DNA of 64,000 bases from Rosistilla carotiformis (GCF_007753095.1 NZ_CP036348.1:2046001-2110000); one strand, 5' to 3'; shown: positions 49,305 to 59,164, counted from the stretch's first letter. The notes: generated by a model from the sequence alone, not told the origin. Numbers and translations: made by a program.

Positions 49305-49939
49305 ACCTAGGTAGTTCCTCGCGCTGTGGCGAATCGGTCCACGCGTCAGTGGTGAACCCATCAACAATCGACGCCCCCAAATGGGGCTCTGCTATAACTT
49401 CACGATCTTCGATTTGAACGGTTGACGATGTCTCGGCGTTGGAATCGCCGGAATATAAAACGAGTCTGATTGCCCGCGATCGCAATTAAAAGCGAATGTC
49501 GGATCAACCAAAGGAATGTTGGATTATTAGATAAGCAGCCATGTCGGCTGTGGTGGTATTATCACCTCGGGCAACCGGTTAGACAAAGAAACGGATCCCA
49601 GCTGCGATTTTTGAGCTGCGGAGCCCAACGCTGAGGATCCCCCTAAAAGAACCAAGCTGGCGGCATCGCGATGGAGCGATCGGACGGATCGTGCCCCGCA
49701 ATTTCCGTCCGCTGCCAGGCCGCCCCTGTCGTCTGGGCAGCAAATCCGCTGCAACCGGAAACCGAACCGCCTGGGGGTTGCGAAAAAGAAGGCCAATGCG
49801 AATTAAGTCGCCATTGGCGATGCGAGCTGGATGGGCGTCTGCGCCGCTCCGCCCGAGCCAACCTGCCCCCGTCGCACCCTCCGGCTGGTCGCCGGAGCGG
49901 CGAGGGGATCGTCGTCGCAAACGCTAGCAATTTCGCGGA
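49305..49939. other. Intergenic region between the second pilB and pilT, 635 bases
   Basis: No gene is recognised. A few minus-strand frames of 60-115 codons exist but have no motif, start signal or biased composition. An AT-rich stretch near 49495-49560, and TTTATATTCC (minus strand, near 49450-49460), may mark the promoter for pilT. Confidence 0.4.
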
Positions 49940-51694
49940 CTAGAAGTCTTCGGTAAGCAGCTGCTGGATCGCCAAGTGATCCTGTTCGGTCTTCTTTGCG
50001 ACCCGATAAACCTCTTCAAACGTGGTGATTCCACGCATGATCTTACGGATTCCGTCGGCATACAGCGTGGTCATGCCGTTTTCGATCGCCGCTTTGCGGA
50101 TATCCTGCGAACTGCGGGCCTGGAACATCATCTCGCGGATCGTGCTGCGGACCAGCATCAGTTCGTAAATACCGATCCGGCCACGGTATCCACTTCGCTG
50201 GCAATGGGCGCATCCTTTGCCCTTAACGAATTCCGCCTTCTTCGCCAATTCCGGCGGGATGCCGGCGTCGCGGATCAGGCTCTCTGGCGGCTTGTAACGT
50301 GTCTTACATCGCGGGCAAACCGTCCGCACCAGCCGCTGGGCGAGGACCGCAATCACACTGCTTGCCACCAGATAGGATGGTACACCCATGTCCATCATCC
50401 GTGTCGCAGCACTGGGCGCATCGTTCGTGTGTAGAGTACTGAATACCAAGTGTCCAGTGAGAGAAGCCTGGATTCCCATCGAAGCGGTCTCGTTGTCACG
50501 CATTTCTCCGACCAGGATGATGTTGGGTGCCTGCCGCAACATGGCCCGAATGATCAGCGCGAAATCGAGTCCGATGTTGTGCCGCACCTCGCACTGATTG
50601 ATCCCCTGCAGGTAGTATTCGACCGGGTCTTCCGCGGTGATGATCTTGCGGTCAGGGCGGTTCAGCGCGTTGAGCGATGCATACAGGGTGGTCGTCTTTC
50701 CCGACCCCGTTGGGCCGGTAACGAGGATGATGCCGTTGGGGCGTTTGATCAGCGATTGGAAATTGCGGAAGTCGCGCTCGGCGAGACCTAGCTGGCGAAT
50801 ACCCACCTTAATGTTGTCGCGGTCCAACAGTCGCATGACCGCCGATTGCCCGTGGTTGGTGGGGATGATGCTGACCCGCAAATCGAGTTCTTTATCCCCC
50901 ACGGTGATCTTGATCCGCCCGTCCTGCGGTTTCCGCTTCTCGGCGATATCGATTTTGGAGAGGATTTTGATGCGGGACATCAACGCCATCAGCATCCGGC
51001 GGGGGGGGCTATCCCGCTCAACGAGCCGGCCGTCGATCCGGTAGCGGATCCGCACGCGATCTTCAAACGGTTCGACGTGGATGTCCGAAGCCCGCAACTG
51101 CACCGCTTCGGCGATCATCAGGTGCACCAATTTGACGACAGGCGGGCTGGCTTCGTCGAAGATCTCGTCGACATCCCCCCCCGAATCCTCTTCGGTCTCG
51201 GTGAAGTCGATCGCTGTATCGGTAAATTCCTGCAACATCGAGTCAGCCGATTCACCTTCGACCTGACCGTAATAGCGGTTGATCGCTTCTTGAATCGAGG
51301 TCTTCGGGGCGAGCGCCGTTTCGACTTTACGGTTCAGAATGAACCGCAATTTTTCGACGGTCTCGAGATCGAAGGGGTCGCTGATCAGGACTTTAAGAAC
51401 ATTCTCATCCCCCCCGATCGGCAGGACGTTGTTTTCACGGGCGACCGATTCGGGGACCAATTCGATCACGGTCTCGTCGATTCGCACTTCGCTGAGGTTG
51501 ATGTATTCGAGCTTGTGAAAGTCGGCTAGCGCCTTGGTCGATTCCTCCGGCGTCGCATACCCCAGTTTGTCCAGGGCTTCACTGATGTGCAGCCCCGAAT
51601 CGCGGGAGATTTGCAACGCTTCGTTGAGTTGGTCGATGCTGACGATGCCCCGTTGGAGCAGGAGGTCGGTGAAGTTGCGTTTTGGGCCAGCCAT
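49940..51694 (-). CDS. Type IV pilus / type II secretion assembly ATPase (PilB/GspE), second copy
   Basis: A second PilB/GspE-type ATPase of 584 residues, starting MAGPKRNFTDLLLQRGIVSI at the ATG at 51694; the upstream open extension is not family-like. It has an MshEN-type N-terminus (LNEALQISRDSGLHISEALD), Walker A GPTGSGKTTT near residue 327, Asp box TAEDPVEYYLQGINQCEVR, Walker B LRQAPNIILVGEMRD, TGHLVFSTLHTNDAPSA and a four-cysteine zinc motif (CPRCK...CAHCQRSGY). Its overall sequence differs clearly from the copy at 46424-48136, so it is not a recent duplicate. The two may power different machines or act at different steps. Confidence 0.93.
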   Translation of the reverse strand: MAGPKRNFTDLLLQRGIVSIDQLNEALQISRDSGLHISEALDKLGYATPEESTKALADFHKLEYINLSEVRIDETVIELVPESVARENNVLPIGGDENVLKVLISDPFDLETVEKLRFILNRKVETALAPKTSIQEAINRYYGQVEGESADSMLQEFTDTAIDFTETEEDSGGDVDEIFDEASPPVVKLVHLMIAEAVQLRASDIHVEPFEDRVRIRYRIDGRLVERDSPPRRMLMALMSRIKILSKIDIAEKRKPQDGRIKITVGDKELDLRVSIIPTNHGQSAVMRLLDRDNIKVGIRQLGLAERDFRNFQSLIKRPNGIILVTGPTGSGKTTTLYASLNALNRPDRKIITAEDPVEYYLQGINQCEVRHNIGLDFALIIRAMLRQAPNIILVGEMRDNETASMGIQASLTGHLVFSTLHTNDAPSAATRMMDMGVPSYLVASSVIAVLAQRLVRTVCPRCKTRYKPPESLIRDAGIPPELAKKAEFVKGKGCAHCQRSGYRGRIGIYELMLVRSTIREMMFQARSSQDIRKAAIENGMTTLYADGIRKIMRGITTFEEVYRVAKKTEQDHLAIQQLLTEDF

Positions 51695-52268
51695 GAAATC
51701 CCTCGTAGCGTTTCGGATCCGATGAGCGACGGTGCACTTGCACAAGACGAGCGCCCGGAGTGTGCTTCGTGGGCAGCAAGTGTGAAGCCGTCGATTGTGT
51801 TTTGCTTGATTTGCGCGTGGCCTCAACGAGGCCTTGTTGCTGGGAGCTGCCGCATTCGCCGATCGCTGGGCGTCAACGCGCTCCCCCGCCGCTAGGCGGA
51901 ACGTGTACTGTGGTCTATTGTACAGAGGAGAACCCGATCGGTTGCGTGGTTTTTCGCCACCACAAATCAGTTTTCCAAAGTAGGATCGGCGTTTTCAACC
52001 GCCGCCGGTAAGCTCGATTTCACGGCCCCTGCCAACGGACACGCCCCAGCGGTTCCCATTCTCTCAATCCCCCCCCCACCGAATGAAATGCGGCGTCGGC
52101 GGCGGAAAGGTTCACTCGGAGGCGCAGAGCGCACGGAGGAGACGTCGCCTTCAAACCAAATTGCGCAGGTTCTGCTGCCAAGCAATACCTCTGCGCTCGC
52201 AGCGCCTTTGCGTTTGAACCAGTCCCGCCGTTTCAACGCAGGACGCGGCGCACCGTTTGCCCGAAGCG
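51695..52268. other. Intergenic region with an inverted GCAGAG-type repeat, 574 bases
   Basis: No gene seen. About 52110-52216 holds a diverged inverted repeat: ggaggcgcagagcgcacgga on the left and tacctctgcgctcgcagcgc then ctttgcgtttgaa on the right. This spaced CGCAGAG pattern resembles the CACAGAG pattern around the GxxExxY gene at 58.7 kb. The promoter of the second pilB must lie near 51700-51950. Confidence 0.45.
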
Positions 52269-53384
52269 CTACCGGACGCGACGGGTGGTGACCAGAAGGT
52301 CGCCTTCGATCGTTTCGACCTGCAGCGGTTCCAGGCTTGGCGATTGGGCGATCTGCGATAGACCGACGCCTCCCAGCGGCCCTGGAGCGGTCGAGCCGCC
52401 AACCAACTTGGGAGCGATGAAGATCTGGTACTCGTCGATCGCGTCGACTTCAAAAAAGCTGGCCAAGACTCCCGCGCCCGCTTCCAACAGAATATTGGTC
52501 ATCCCTTGGTCGTGGCACCACGCCATCAGTTGCTCGACGCCGCCGGTACGGGTTCCCGATGCGTTGACGATCACACCGCAGCCCGTGTTCCGCAACGCGT
52601 CGATTCGATCTTGCGGTGCCGCAGCGCCAACCATGACGTGCAACCCGGCAAGCGACTGGGTCTTGATGAGTGTGGAATCCAGAGGCACCTGCGCCCGATC
52701 ATCCATTACGATGCGGGCGGCAGTTCGCGGGCCCGGTGGCCGCGCGGTCAACGTGGGGTCGTCGGCTAGAACACTGCCGATTCCGGTCACGATCGCATCG
52801 ACTTGGCCACGCACTTGGTGCACCCTTCGACGGCTCGCCTCGCCACTGATCCACTGGCTGTTGCCGCAGTGGGTCGCAATCTTGCCATCCAAAGTCATCG
52901 CCCACTTGGCGATCACCCACGGCTGTCGCTGACGGATGCGTTTGATGAACGGAGCGTTCAGGCGATTCGCTTCCGCTTCACAAACACCAACTTCGACCTC
53001 GATCCCGGCGGCCCGGATCTGCGCGATCCCACGACCTGCCACTTCGGGGAACGGGTCGACCGCGGCCACGACCACGCGCCGCGGGCGGGCGGCGATCACC
53101 GCGTCGCTGCATGGCGGCGTCTTACCGGTATGGCAACATGGTTCCAGCGTCACATACCAAGTCGCCCCGGCCGGATCACATCCGGCGGGCAACGCAGAGA
53201 GAGCTTCGCGTTCGGCGTGCGGACCGCCGAACTTTTGATGAAACCCTTCGGCCAGGGCGACGTGATCGCGAACGATCACACAGCCGACCATCGGATTGGG
53301 TTCGACACGCCCCTTCCCTTGAGCGGCTAATGCAAGCGCATGACGCATCCATTGCTGATCGTCGGGAGGGGGGGCTTGGGTCAT
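52269..53384 (-). CDS. ribD: Bifunctional riboflavin deaminase/reductase RibD
   Basis: Catalyses the second and third steps of riboflavin synthesis: deamination of the pyrimidine and reduction of the ribosyl side chain. The 371-residue protein has an N-terminal zinc deaminase domain with GPHAERE (His56, Glu58) and [13 protein letters not shown] (zinc Cys83 and Cys92). The reductase domain begins near residue 150 with [19 protein letters not shown] and includes [20 protein letters not shown] with [11 protein letters not shown]. The ATG at 53384 overlaps the rhlE stop codon by 4 bases (ATGA), so translation is probably coupled. Riboflavin feeds FMN/FAD enzymes such as Na+-NQR in this window, but there is no regulatory link in the sequence. 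Confidence 0.95.
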   Translation of the reverse strand: MTQAPPPDDQQWMRHALALAAQGKGRVEPNPMVGCVIVRDHVALAEGFHQKFGGPHAEREALSALPAGCDPAGATWYVTLEPCCHTGKTPPCSDAVIAARPRRVVVAAVDPFPEVAGRGIAQIRAAGIEVEVGVCEAEANRLNAPFIKRIRQRQPWVIAKWAMTLDGKIATHCGNSQWISGEASRRRVHQVRGQVDAIVTGIGSVLADDPTLTARPPGPRTAARIVMDDRAQVPLDSTLIKTQSLAGLHVMVGAAAPQDRIDALRNTGCGVIVNASGTRTGGVEQLMAWCHDQGMTNILLEAGAGVLASFFEVDAIDEYQIFIAPKLVGGSTAPGPLGGVGLSQIAQSPSLEPLQVETIEGDLLVTTRRVR

Positions 53385-54796
53385 ACCACTTCGGCCCACA
53401 TGCTTGCGGGACGAGGACGTTTGCCCTTAGGCTTTGGCTTCGCGGCAGCTTTTGCTGCAGCGATGGTCGCCGACGCACCGTTTTGTGGTGCGTTTGCGGC
53501 AGCGGCAGCGGCGGGCAGTTTATTCGAGCGTGGTTTGTTCGCACGCGGCTTGCCCGAGCGCGGTTGTTGGGACGCCGCGGTGCCATTGGACGCACCGGCA
53601 TTCCGTCGCGAACCACCCGGGCGACGCGTGGTCGACCGCATTTCGTGACGCTCGGCGGCCGTGACCGGCTTGGGCTGTTCGCCACTGACCTGCAGCTTTT
53701 GCCCAATCAATTTCTCGATCGCGTGCAATTCGCCACGTTCGGCAGCGGTGCAGAACGAGATCGCCAGCCCTTCGGCTCCCGCACGCCCGGTCCGACCGAT
53801 GCGATGCACATAGGATTCTGGTTCGGTTGGCAGATCAAAATTCACGACGTGTGTGACCCCGTCGATATCGATTCCGCGTGCGGCCACGTCGGTGGCGACC
53901 AATACTTGGACCTGGCGACGACGGAAGGCATCCAAAGCCCGCTGGCGTGCGCCTTGGGATTTGTTGCCGTGGATCGCAGCCGATGAAATCCCGCTCTTGA
54001 CAAGTTTTTCCGCCAACGTGTTGGCGCCACGCTTGGTCCGCGTGAAGACGATCGCGCGGTCGACATCGTCGCCCGAGAGGATCTTACGCAGCATCGATTG
54101 CTTGTCGTTGCGTTCGGCATGGATCACGCGCTGTTCGATGCGTTCAACGCTTGTCGTCTTAGGAGTTACGTTGACGCTAACCGGATCGCGCAACAAACGC
54201 TGGGTCAGTTCGACGATCTTCGGCGGCATCGTGGCCGAGAAGAAGAGCGATTGGCGTCGTGCGGGCAGTTTGGCGACGATCCGCTTCAGGTCGGGCAGGA
54301 AGCCCATGTCGAGCATCCGGTCGGCTTCGTCGAGCACAAAGACTTCCAAGCGATCCAAATGGATATGCCCTTGGTTCATCAAATCCAACAAACGGCCGGG
54401 CGTTGCCACGAGAACGTGGACGCCACGTTGCATGTCGCGAACTTGTTTGTGCTGACCGACGCCGCCGTAAACCAAAGCGTGGCGAAGCTTCAGGTGCTTG
54501 CCGTAGGTCTCAAAGCTGTCCCCGATCTGGATCGCCAGTTCGCGTGTTGGAGCAAGAACCAGCACACGCGGCCGTCCGGGCTGCGTTTGTCCGGGATTGG
54601 CACCCAAACGGTTCAGGATCGGCAGCGCAAAGGCGGCGGTCTTGCCGGTGCCGGTCTGGGCGCATCCCAGCACGTCGCGCTGGTCGAGTGCCGCAGGGAT
54701 CGTTTGCGCTTGGATCGGTGTGGGAATTTCGTAGTTTTCTTCGGCCAAAGCGCGTTGCAAAGGAGCGATCAGGTCGAGTTCTTGGAAAGTTTTCAA
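53381..54796 (-). CDS. rhlE: DEAD-box RNA helicase, RhlE type
   Basis: ATP-dependent RNA helicase for RNA or ribosome remodelling. All family motifs are present: [13 protein letters not shown] (Q motif), [16 protein letters not shown] (motif I), PTRELAIQ (Ia), [12 protein letters not shown] (II), FFSATMPP (III), and [10 protein letters not shown] (VI). A basic tail rich in Pro, Ala, Lys and Arg follows from about residue 385. I favour the TTG at 54796 (giving M-K-T-F-Q-E-L) because family similarity begins exactly there and TTAGGA lies 6 bases upstream; an ATG at 54838 would add 14 residues without a ribosome binding site. The stop overlaps ribD. A long untranslated leader probably precedes it. 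Confidence 0.92.
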   Translation of the reverse strand: MKTFQELDLIAPLQRALAEENYEIPTPIQAQTIPAALDQRDVLGCAQTGTGKTAAFALPILNRLGANPGQTQPGRPRVLVLAPTRELAIQIGDSFETYGKHLKLRHALVYGGVGQHKQVRDMQRGVHVLVATPGRLLDLMNQGHIHLDRLEVFVLDEADRMLDMGFLPDLKRIVAKLPARRQSLFFSATMPPKIVELTQRLLRDPVSVNVTPKTTSVERIEQRVIHAERNDKQSMLRKILSGDDVDRAIVFTRTKRGANTLAEKLVKSGISSAAIHGNKSQGARQRALDAFRRRQVQVLVATDVAARGIDIDGVTHVVNFDLPTEPESYVHRIGRTGRAGAEGLAISFCTAAERGELHAIEKLIGQKLQVSGEQPKPVTAAERHEMRSTTRRPGGSRRNAGASNGTAASQQPRSGKPRANKPRSNKLPAAAAAANAPQNGASATIAAAKAAAKPKPKGKRPRPASMWAEVV

Positions 54797-55423
54797 AGTG
54801 GTTCCTAACAAGGATGTCACGGAACAGTCGCTGGGCATTGGAGCCGCAAGGCGGTCGGTCCGTGGGTTCGCGCCGTCAAATTCGGCAGCGAAGGGTGTGT
54901 CTGAATGAAACCGCAAAGGTTGCGGTCGATGCGACAAACTTGGAACGCGGGCGGCATTTCTGGAACCGGCGGGCAAGCCAACGCATTTGCCGCACGCGCG
55001 GCGATTCTGGACAAACAAGAAAGTCACAGAATTTTGCGTCCAGTGTGGACGCGAGCGACGATCCAGAGCGGTTTACATCAACCGATGGAGGTCACCGTAT
55101 GCGGAGTGCGGCGAATTTGCCGACACGCGTTTGGCAGGGTTTGCAGGAGCATCCAGCCCCATCGCAGCAGATCCTGTTGGCCCGGAAAACGTTTTCAATT
55201 CAGATGAACAACGCTACTCGTTTGTTCCGCGGCCAGCGAGCGAACGCTCCGTGGGGAGCGGTCGTCTGCGAAAAGAGTACACCAAGAACAACGATTCTGC
55301 AAGCTGGAAAGGGCGGTTTGGGTAAACGGGTTGGTTGGGAAGGACCATAAACTCGCATTGGTTGGATTCCGCAGACCTCGGGCCCCGACGGCTCGCCTGC
55401 AATCCAGTCGGCCGAGGCAATCG
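54797..55423. other. Long intergenic leader of the rhlE-ribD pair, 627 bases
   Basis: No believable gene on either strand. It lies between the DUF6702-like gene and rhlE, all on the minus strand. If the candidate promoter at 55274-55302 is used, the rhlE mRNA would have a leader of about 470 bases. Long leaders are known for some cold-regulated helicase genes, but no specific motif was identified. Confidence 0.4.
55274..55302 (-). promoter_or_regulatory. Candidate sigma-70 promoter for rhlE
   Basis: On the minus strand TTGCAG (55302-55297) and TACTCT (55279-55274) are separated by 17 bases, with TG directly before the -10 box. It is the best promoter-like match that I see in this gap. Confidence 0.4.
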
Positions 55424-55948
55424 CTAATTATCGGCTGGCAATTGCGGGACAACCATTTCCCACTTGGCTTGGGGGCCGTCGCGGCGAAGTGTTTGATTCG
55501 GATCGGCCTTGGTGAAACGGAGCGTCTGTTTTTCATTCGCTCCCATCAACAGTAGGGTGTTGACCTGCGTCGAAGCGATTTCGTGCAACATCCGATGGCT
55601 GATCCGCAGTTCGCGCGAAGCCGCATCGGGTTGCAGTTCCAGGTAAACCCAGACGTATTTGGTTTCGTTCTCCATCCCCACCCAGTGCCACTGCGCGGGG
55701 CGATCCTGGCCGTCGACGGCGGTGAACTTGGCTTTCACGTAGGCCATGATCGCGGCTTGCAACTGGTCGCGATCCGTCGTTTCCAGGTCGATCCGTTTGC
55801 CAGCGTGCTTCGATAACGCAAGCTGGAAATCGCGAGGCTCCAGTCGGATCGCAATTTCGAATCGCCCCGACTGCGGATTCCATTCCCCTTCCGCCAAACT
55901 GACGTGAAACGGATGCATCAACATCGATAACAATAGAGGAAGGATCAT
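55424..55948 (-). CDS. DUF6702-like exported protein
   Basis: A 174-residue protein starting MILPLLLSMLMHPFHVSLAE. The short hydrophobic start followed by HPFHVSL-E resembles the beginning of DUF6702 proteins, small exported proteins of unknown function that often sit next to M1 peptidases. The remainder is beta-rich-looking with a WVYLELQP segment near the middle and ends with VVPQLPADN. Its ATG overlaps the stop of the M1 peptidase gene (ATGA, 55948-55945), so the pair is almost certainly cotranscribed and translationally coupled. The family call is from memory of the motif and moderately sure. Confidence 0.7.
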   Translation of the reverse strand: MILPLLLSMLMHPFHVSLAEGEWNPQSGRFEIAIRLEPRDFQLALSKHAGKRIDLETTDRDQLQAAIMAYVKAKFTAVDGQDRPAQWHWVGMENETKYVWVYLELQPDAASRELRISHRMLHEIASTQVNTLLLMGANEKQTLRFTKADPNQTLRRDGPQAKWEMVVPQLPADN

Positions 55949-58440
55949 TCGGCCGCCTCCGCAGTTGCAGGTTGGGGTGCGGGCTTCGATGCCGCAGCCG
56001 GCTTGGCTGTTTCGGCTTTGGCAACAGGCTTCTTCTCCGCAGCCTCTTCTTCGCTCGACTCTTTCCCCTTGTCAGCGTCCGACTTCTTCTTTGCTTCGTT
56101 TGCCTTTCGCATCGGGTTGGACGATTTCTTGTCCTTGTACAACTTAAATCGGCTGGGGACGATCCGCGGCGGATAGAAGTTGTTCGACGCATCGGTGTCG
56201 GCCAACTGGTGTCGCGGATCGAGCTCGATTCGGTCGAGTTCCTTGTCGGTGATCACCAGTTTGGAAACCGTCTTGTTGTTCGTTCGCCAGATCTCCGCCG
56301 GAATCTCCAACATCTGTTTCGATCCGTCGGTGTAGCGGATCTCGGCGATGATCGGCATCACCAGACCGCCAACGTTTTCAAAGGTCAGGACGTAGAAGTT
56401 CGTCTTGCGACGGATCAGTTGTTTCTCTTCGGCGTTCAGGCTTTCGACAAACTTCTGAAACGCTTTCCGCGAATCCTCGGTGACTTCCAGTTCGTCGAAG
56501 TCGTTGTAAAAGTCTTTCAGGCCAGGGAACAGATCGATCCGTTTTTGCAGCGGTTCGTTCCGCTCAGCCGACAGCGATGGCCGCCGCTTATCTTTTTCCT
56601 GACGCTTGCGTTCGGCCTCTTCATCGGGATCGGAGCTGTCGATCTGATACAGCTTGACGTCGCGGATCGCGAGATCGACGTGGTCGGTGCTGTAAAACCA
56701 TCCGTTCCAAAACCAATCCAGGTCGACTCCCGAAGCATCTTCCATCGTGCGGAAGAAATCGGCCGGCGTGGGGCGTTTGAATTTCCAGCGACGGGCGTAT
56801 TCGCGGAAGGCAAAATCGAACAGCTCGCGGCCCAGGATCGTTTCTCGCAAGATGTTCAGCGCCGTCGCCGGTTTGCCGTAGGCGTTGCTGCCAAACTGCA
56901 GGATCGATTCGCTGTTGGTCATGATCGGCACCTGGCCGCTGCTGCGCATGTAACCGGTGATATCCTCCGGCTCCCCTCGCTTGCTCGGGTAATCCTCTTC
57001 CCATTCCTGTTCGGCGAGGTACTGCAAAAACGTATTGAGCCCCTCGTCCATCCAGGTCCATTGCCGTTCGTCGCTGTTGACGATCATCGGGAAATAATTG
57101 TGCCCGACCTCGTGGATGATCACCGAGATCAATCCGTATTTGGTCCGGGCGGTGTAGGTCTTATCCTCCTCCGGTCGCGGCCCGTTGAAACAGATCATCG
57201 GATACTCCATCCCGTAGACCGGACCGTTGACACTGATCGCGATCGGGTAGGGGTAATCGAAGGTGTAGCGGCTGTAGACGTCCAACGTGTGGATGATCGC
57301 GTGTGTCGAATACTTGCTCCACAACGGTTCGGCTTCGTTCGGATAATACGACATCGCCATCACGGGGTTCTCGTTTTGGTCGTGACCTTGAGCGTCCCAG
57401 ATGAACTTGCGACTGCTGGCCCATGCGAAATCGCGAACGTTTTCAGCATGGTAGACCCAGGTCTTGTCCTGCTTGCTGCGATCCTTCTGATTCTTCAAAG
57501 CTTCTTCAGGCGTGACGACGAAGACAGGTTCTTTGGCGGTCTTCGCCTTTTCCAGCCGCTCCCGCTGCGTTTCGGTGAGCACTTCTTCGCCGTTTTGCAA
57601 CACGCCGGTCGCCGCGACGATGTGATCTTCTGGAGCGGTGATCCGGACCTCGAAATCGCCTAGCTCCAGCGTGAACTCACCGCGTCCCAAGAACTGTTTG
57701 TTCTGCCAGCCTTCGTAATCGGTGAACGCGGCGACGCGTGGATACCAGTGCGCGATCTCGTAGATGTAGTTGCCATCTTTCTCGAAGAACTCGTACCCCG
57801 TCCGGGCGTGAATTAGTTTGCTGTCGTTAATCAAGTAGTCGAAGCGAATTTTGACGGTCGTCGATTCGCCAGGCGGCAGTGGCGTGGGCAGATCGATCCG
57901 CATCATCGTCTTGACGATCGTGTATTTCAGCGGTCCGCCCTCGGCATCGGTCACGCCGTGGATCTTGAAGCCTCCTTCAAACGATTCCCGTGCAAGGAGC
58001 GATCGAATCGTATTAAAGGATGCGCGGTCGGAGAGATTCGGTGCCGTCGCGGTTGCGATCGCGTCGGATCCCGGTTCAAAGATGTTCTGGTCCAATTGGA
58101 TCCACAGGAACCCCAGCGGCTCGGGAGCGTGGTTGTGGTAGTGGATCGTTTCGCTGCCGGTGATCTTCTGGTTCTGGTCGTCTAACCGCACGTCGATCTT
58201 GTAGTCGGCTCGCTGCTGCCAATATTCCGGGCCGGGCATTCCCGATGCGGAGCGGTATTTATTGGGCGTTGGCAGCCACTGGTCGATCTGCCGAAAATCA
58301 TCGGTCTGACCGTATTTATTGTTCGGCCGCGGTTGAGCTTGGCTGGCTACCGGTTCGATGGCAGCGTGGGCAATCAAAATCGCCAAGGCCAGGATGGGAA
58401 GAGAGGATCGTCGAAAGAACACGACCATGGAGAGTCTCAT
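55945..58440 (-). CDS. M1-family zinc metallopeptidase, exported
   Basis: An 831-residue gluzincin peptidase, probably an aminopeptidase acting in the periplasm. I use the ATG at 58440: MRLSMVVFFRRSSLPILALA gives a signal peptide; an ATG at 58428 is also possible. The zinc site is IIHEVGHNYFPMIVNSDERQ followed by WTWMDEGLNTFLQYLAE, giving HExxH near residue 444 and the third ligand Glu about 22 residues on. This is a leukotriene A4 hydrolase/tricorn-factor-like M1 domain. The N-terminus (DYKIDVRLDDQNQKITGSET) matches the usual beta-saddle. The last ~60 residues are a low-complexity Lys/Glu/Ala/Pro tail. It overlaps the downstream DUF6702-like gene. Confidence 0.92.
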   Translation of the reverse strand: MRLSMVVFFRRSSLPILALAILIAHAAIEPVASQAQPRPNNKYGQTDDFRQIDQWLPTPNKYRSASGMPGPEYWQQRADYKIDVRLDDQNQKITGSETIHYHNHAPEPLGFLWIQLDQNIFEPGSDAIATATAPNLSDRASFNTIRSLLARESFEGGFKIHGVTDAEGGPLKYTIVKTMMRIDLPTPLPPGESTTVKIRFDYLINDSKLIHARTGYEFFEKDGNYIYEIAHWYPRVAAFTDYEGWQNKQFLGRGEFTLELGDFEVRITAPEDHIVAATGVLQNGEEVLTETQRERLEKAKTAKEPVFVVTPEEALKNQKDRSKQDKTWVYHAENVRDFAWASSRKFIWDAQGHDQNENPVMAMSYYPNEAEPLWSKYSTHAIIHTLDVYSRYTFDYPYPIAISVNGPVYGMEYPMICFNGPRPEEDKTYTARTKYGLISVIIHEVGHNYFPMIVNSDERQWTWMDEGLNTFLQYLAEQEWEEDYPSKRGEPEDITGYMRSSGQVPIMTNSESILQFGSNAYGKPATALNILRETILGRELFDFAFREYARRWKFKRPTPADFFRTMEDASGVDLDWFWNGWFYSTDHVDLAIRDVKLYQIDSSDPDEEAERKRQEKDKRRPSLSAERNEPLQKRIDLFPGLKDFYNDFDELEVTEDSRKAFQKFVESLNAEEKQLIRRKTNFYVLTFENVGGLVMPIIAEIRYTDGSKQMLEIPAEIWRTNNKTVSKLVITDKELDRIELDPRHQLADTDASNNFYPPRIVPSRFKLYKDKKSSNPMRKANEAKKKSDADKGKESSEEEAAEKKPVAKAETAKPAAASKPAPQPATAEAAE

Positions 58441-58754
58441 CAAGTAGGTGGGAAGGCATGGTGCAAAGCAGCGTCTGTACAATCATAGTACAACGAACAC
58501 GGGGCGGGGAACGGAAAGCATCCCCCACACGCCCAGCTTATCTCTTTCGTCCACCCACGCCGGCACCAGCGCAGGTTTAGCGGTCGCGATACGGGCCTTG
58601 CCGCAGCAAAACGCGTCTTCAATGCATCGACTGAGGCTCAAATAGCCTGAGGTCAAACCTCCAAAGGAAGGTCGTGCGCATCGCGTCTACCGAAATCAAC
58701 GGCTTGTGCACGCATACGTTCTAGCCACAGAGATCACAGAGGACACAGAGCACG
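58441..58754. other. Divergent region before the GxxExxY gene, 314 bases
   Basis: No gene. The last 30 bases carry gccacagagatcacagag followed by gacacagagcacg (58724-58754), three spaced CACAGAG motifs that reach the ATG of the GxxExxY gene and match the starts of the units in the tandem array beyond that gene. Confidence 0.5.
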
Positions 58755-59120
58755 ATGAGCGATGACCTGACAGAGAAGATAATTGGGGCCGCGATTGAGG
58801 TGCATCGTGTTTTGGGCCCGGGGTTACTGGAGTCTATCTACGAGGAAGCACTTTGTTATGAACTCCACATACGTGGCATCGCATGCGAACGACAAAAAGA
58901 AATCGATGTGATGTATAAGGGACACATCATCAAGGGACAAAAGCTTGATCTAATGGTTGAGGGTGAGGTGGTCGTGGAATTGAAAGCGGTCCAAAAGCTT
59001 CCCGACGTGGCTACGGCTCAAACGTTGTCCTATCTCAAATCCACTGGATTGAGGCGGGCACTACTCATGAATTTCGGTCAGGCGAGGCTTGTTGACGGCA
59101 TAAAGCGACTTTCTCTGTAA
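58755..59120 (+). CDS. GxxExxY protein, PD-(D/E)XK-like
   Basis: A 121-residue protein of the GxxExxY family (TIGR04256-like). The name motif is G23-L-L-E26-S-I-Y29. Asp65, Glu75 and Lys77 in LDLMVEGEVVVELKAVQ form a D...ExK pattern like the PD-(D/E)XK nuclease superfamily; nuclease activity has not, to my knowledge, been shown. Family members are scattered singly among bacteria. The start is clear because family similarity begins at the ATG. The gene is immediately preceded by spaced CACAGAG motifs and followed 45 bases later by eight tandem repeat units carrying the same motif. Composition is more AT rich than the neighbours by eye, which suggests transfer as a unit with the repeats. Confidence 0.92.
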   Translation: MSDDLTEKIIGAAIEVHRVLGPGLLESIYEEALCYELHIRGIACERQKEIDVMYKGHIIKGQKLDLMVEGEVVVELKAVQKLPDVATAQTLSYLKSTGLRRALLMNFGQARLVDGIKRLSL

Positions 59121-59164
59121 AATCTGCCATACCAGGAATATGCCTCGATCGCAGGTGCCATCGA

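Noticed and set aside
49305-49939. Small genes in the 635-base gap upstream of pilT
   Set aside because: Frames on both strands are of similar length and composition, none has a start signal or motif; probably promoter and leader sequence.
55972-57663. 563-codon plus-strand frame opposite the M1 peptidase
   Set aside because: Antisense frame created by strong third-position bias of the peptidase gene; no motif or signal. The same applies to frames opposite rpsA (28302-30038), the second Gfo/Idh gene (61617-63095) and pilT/pilB (47955-49310).
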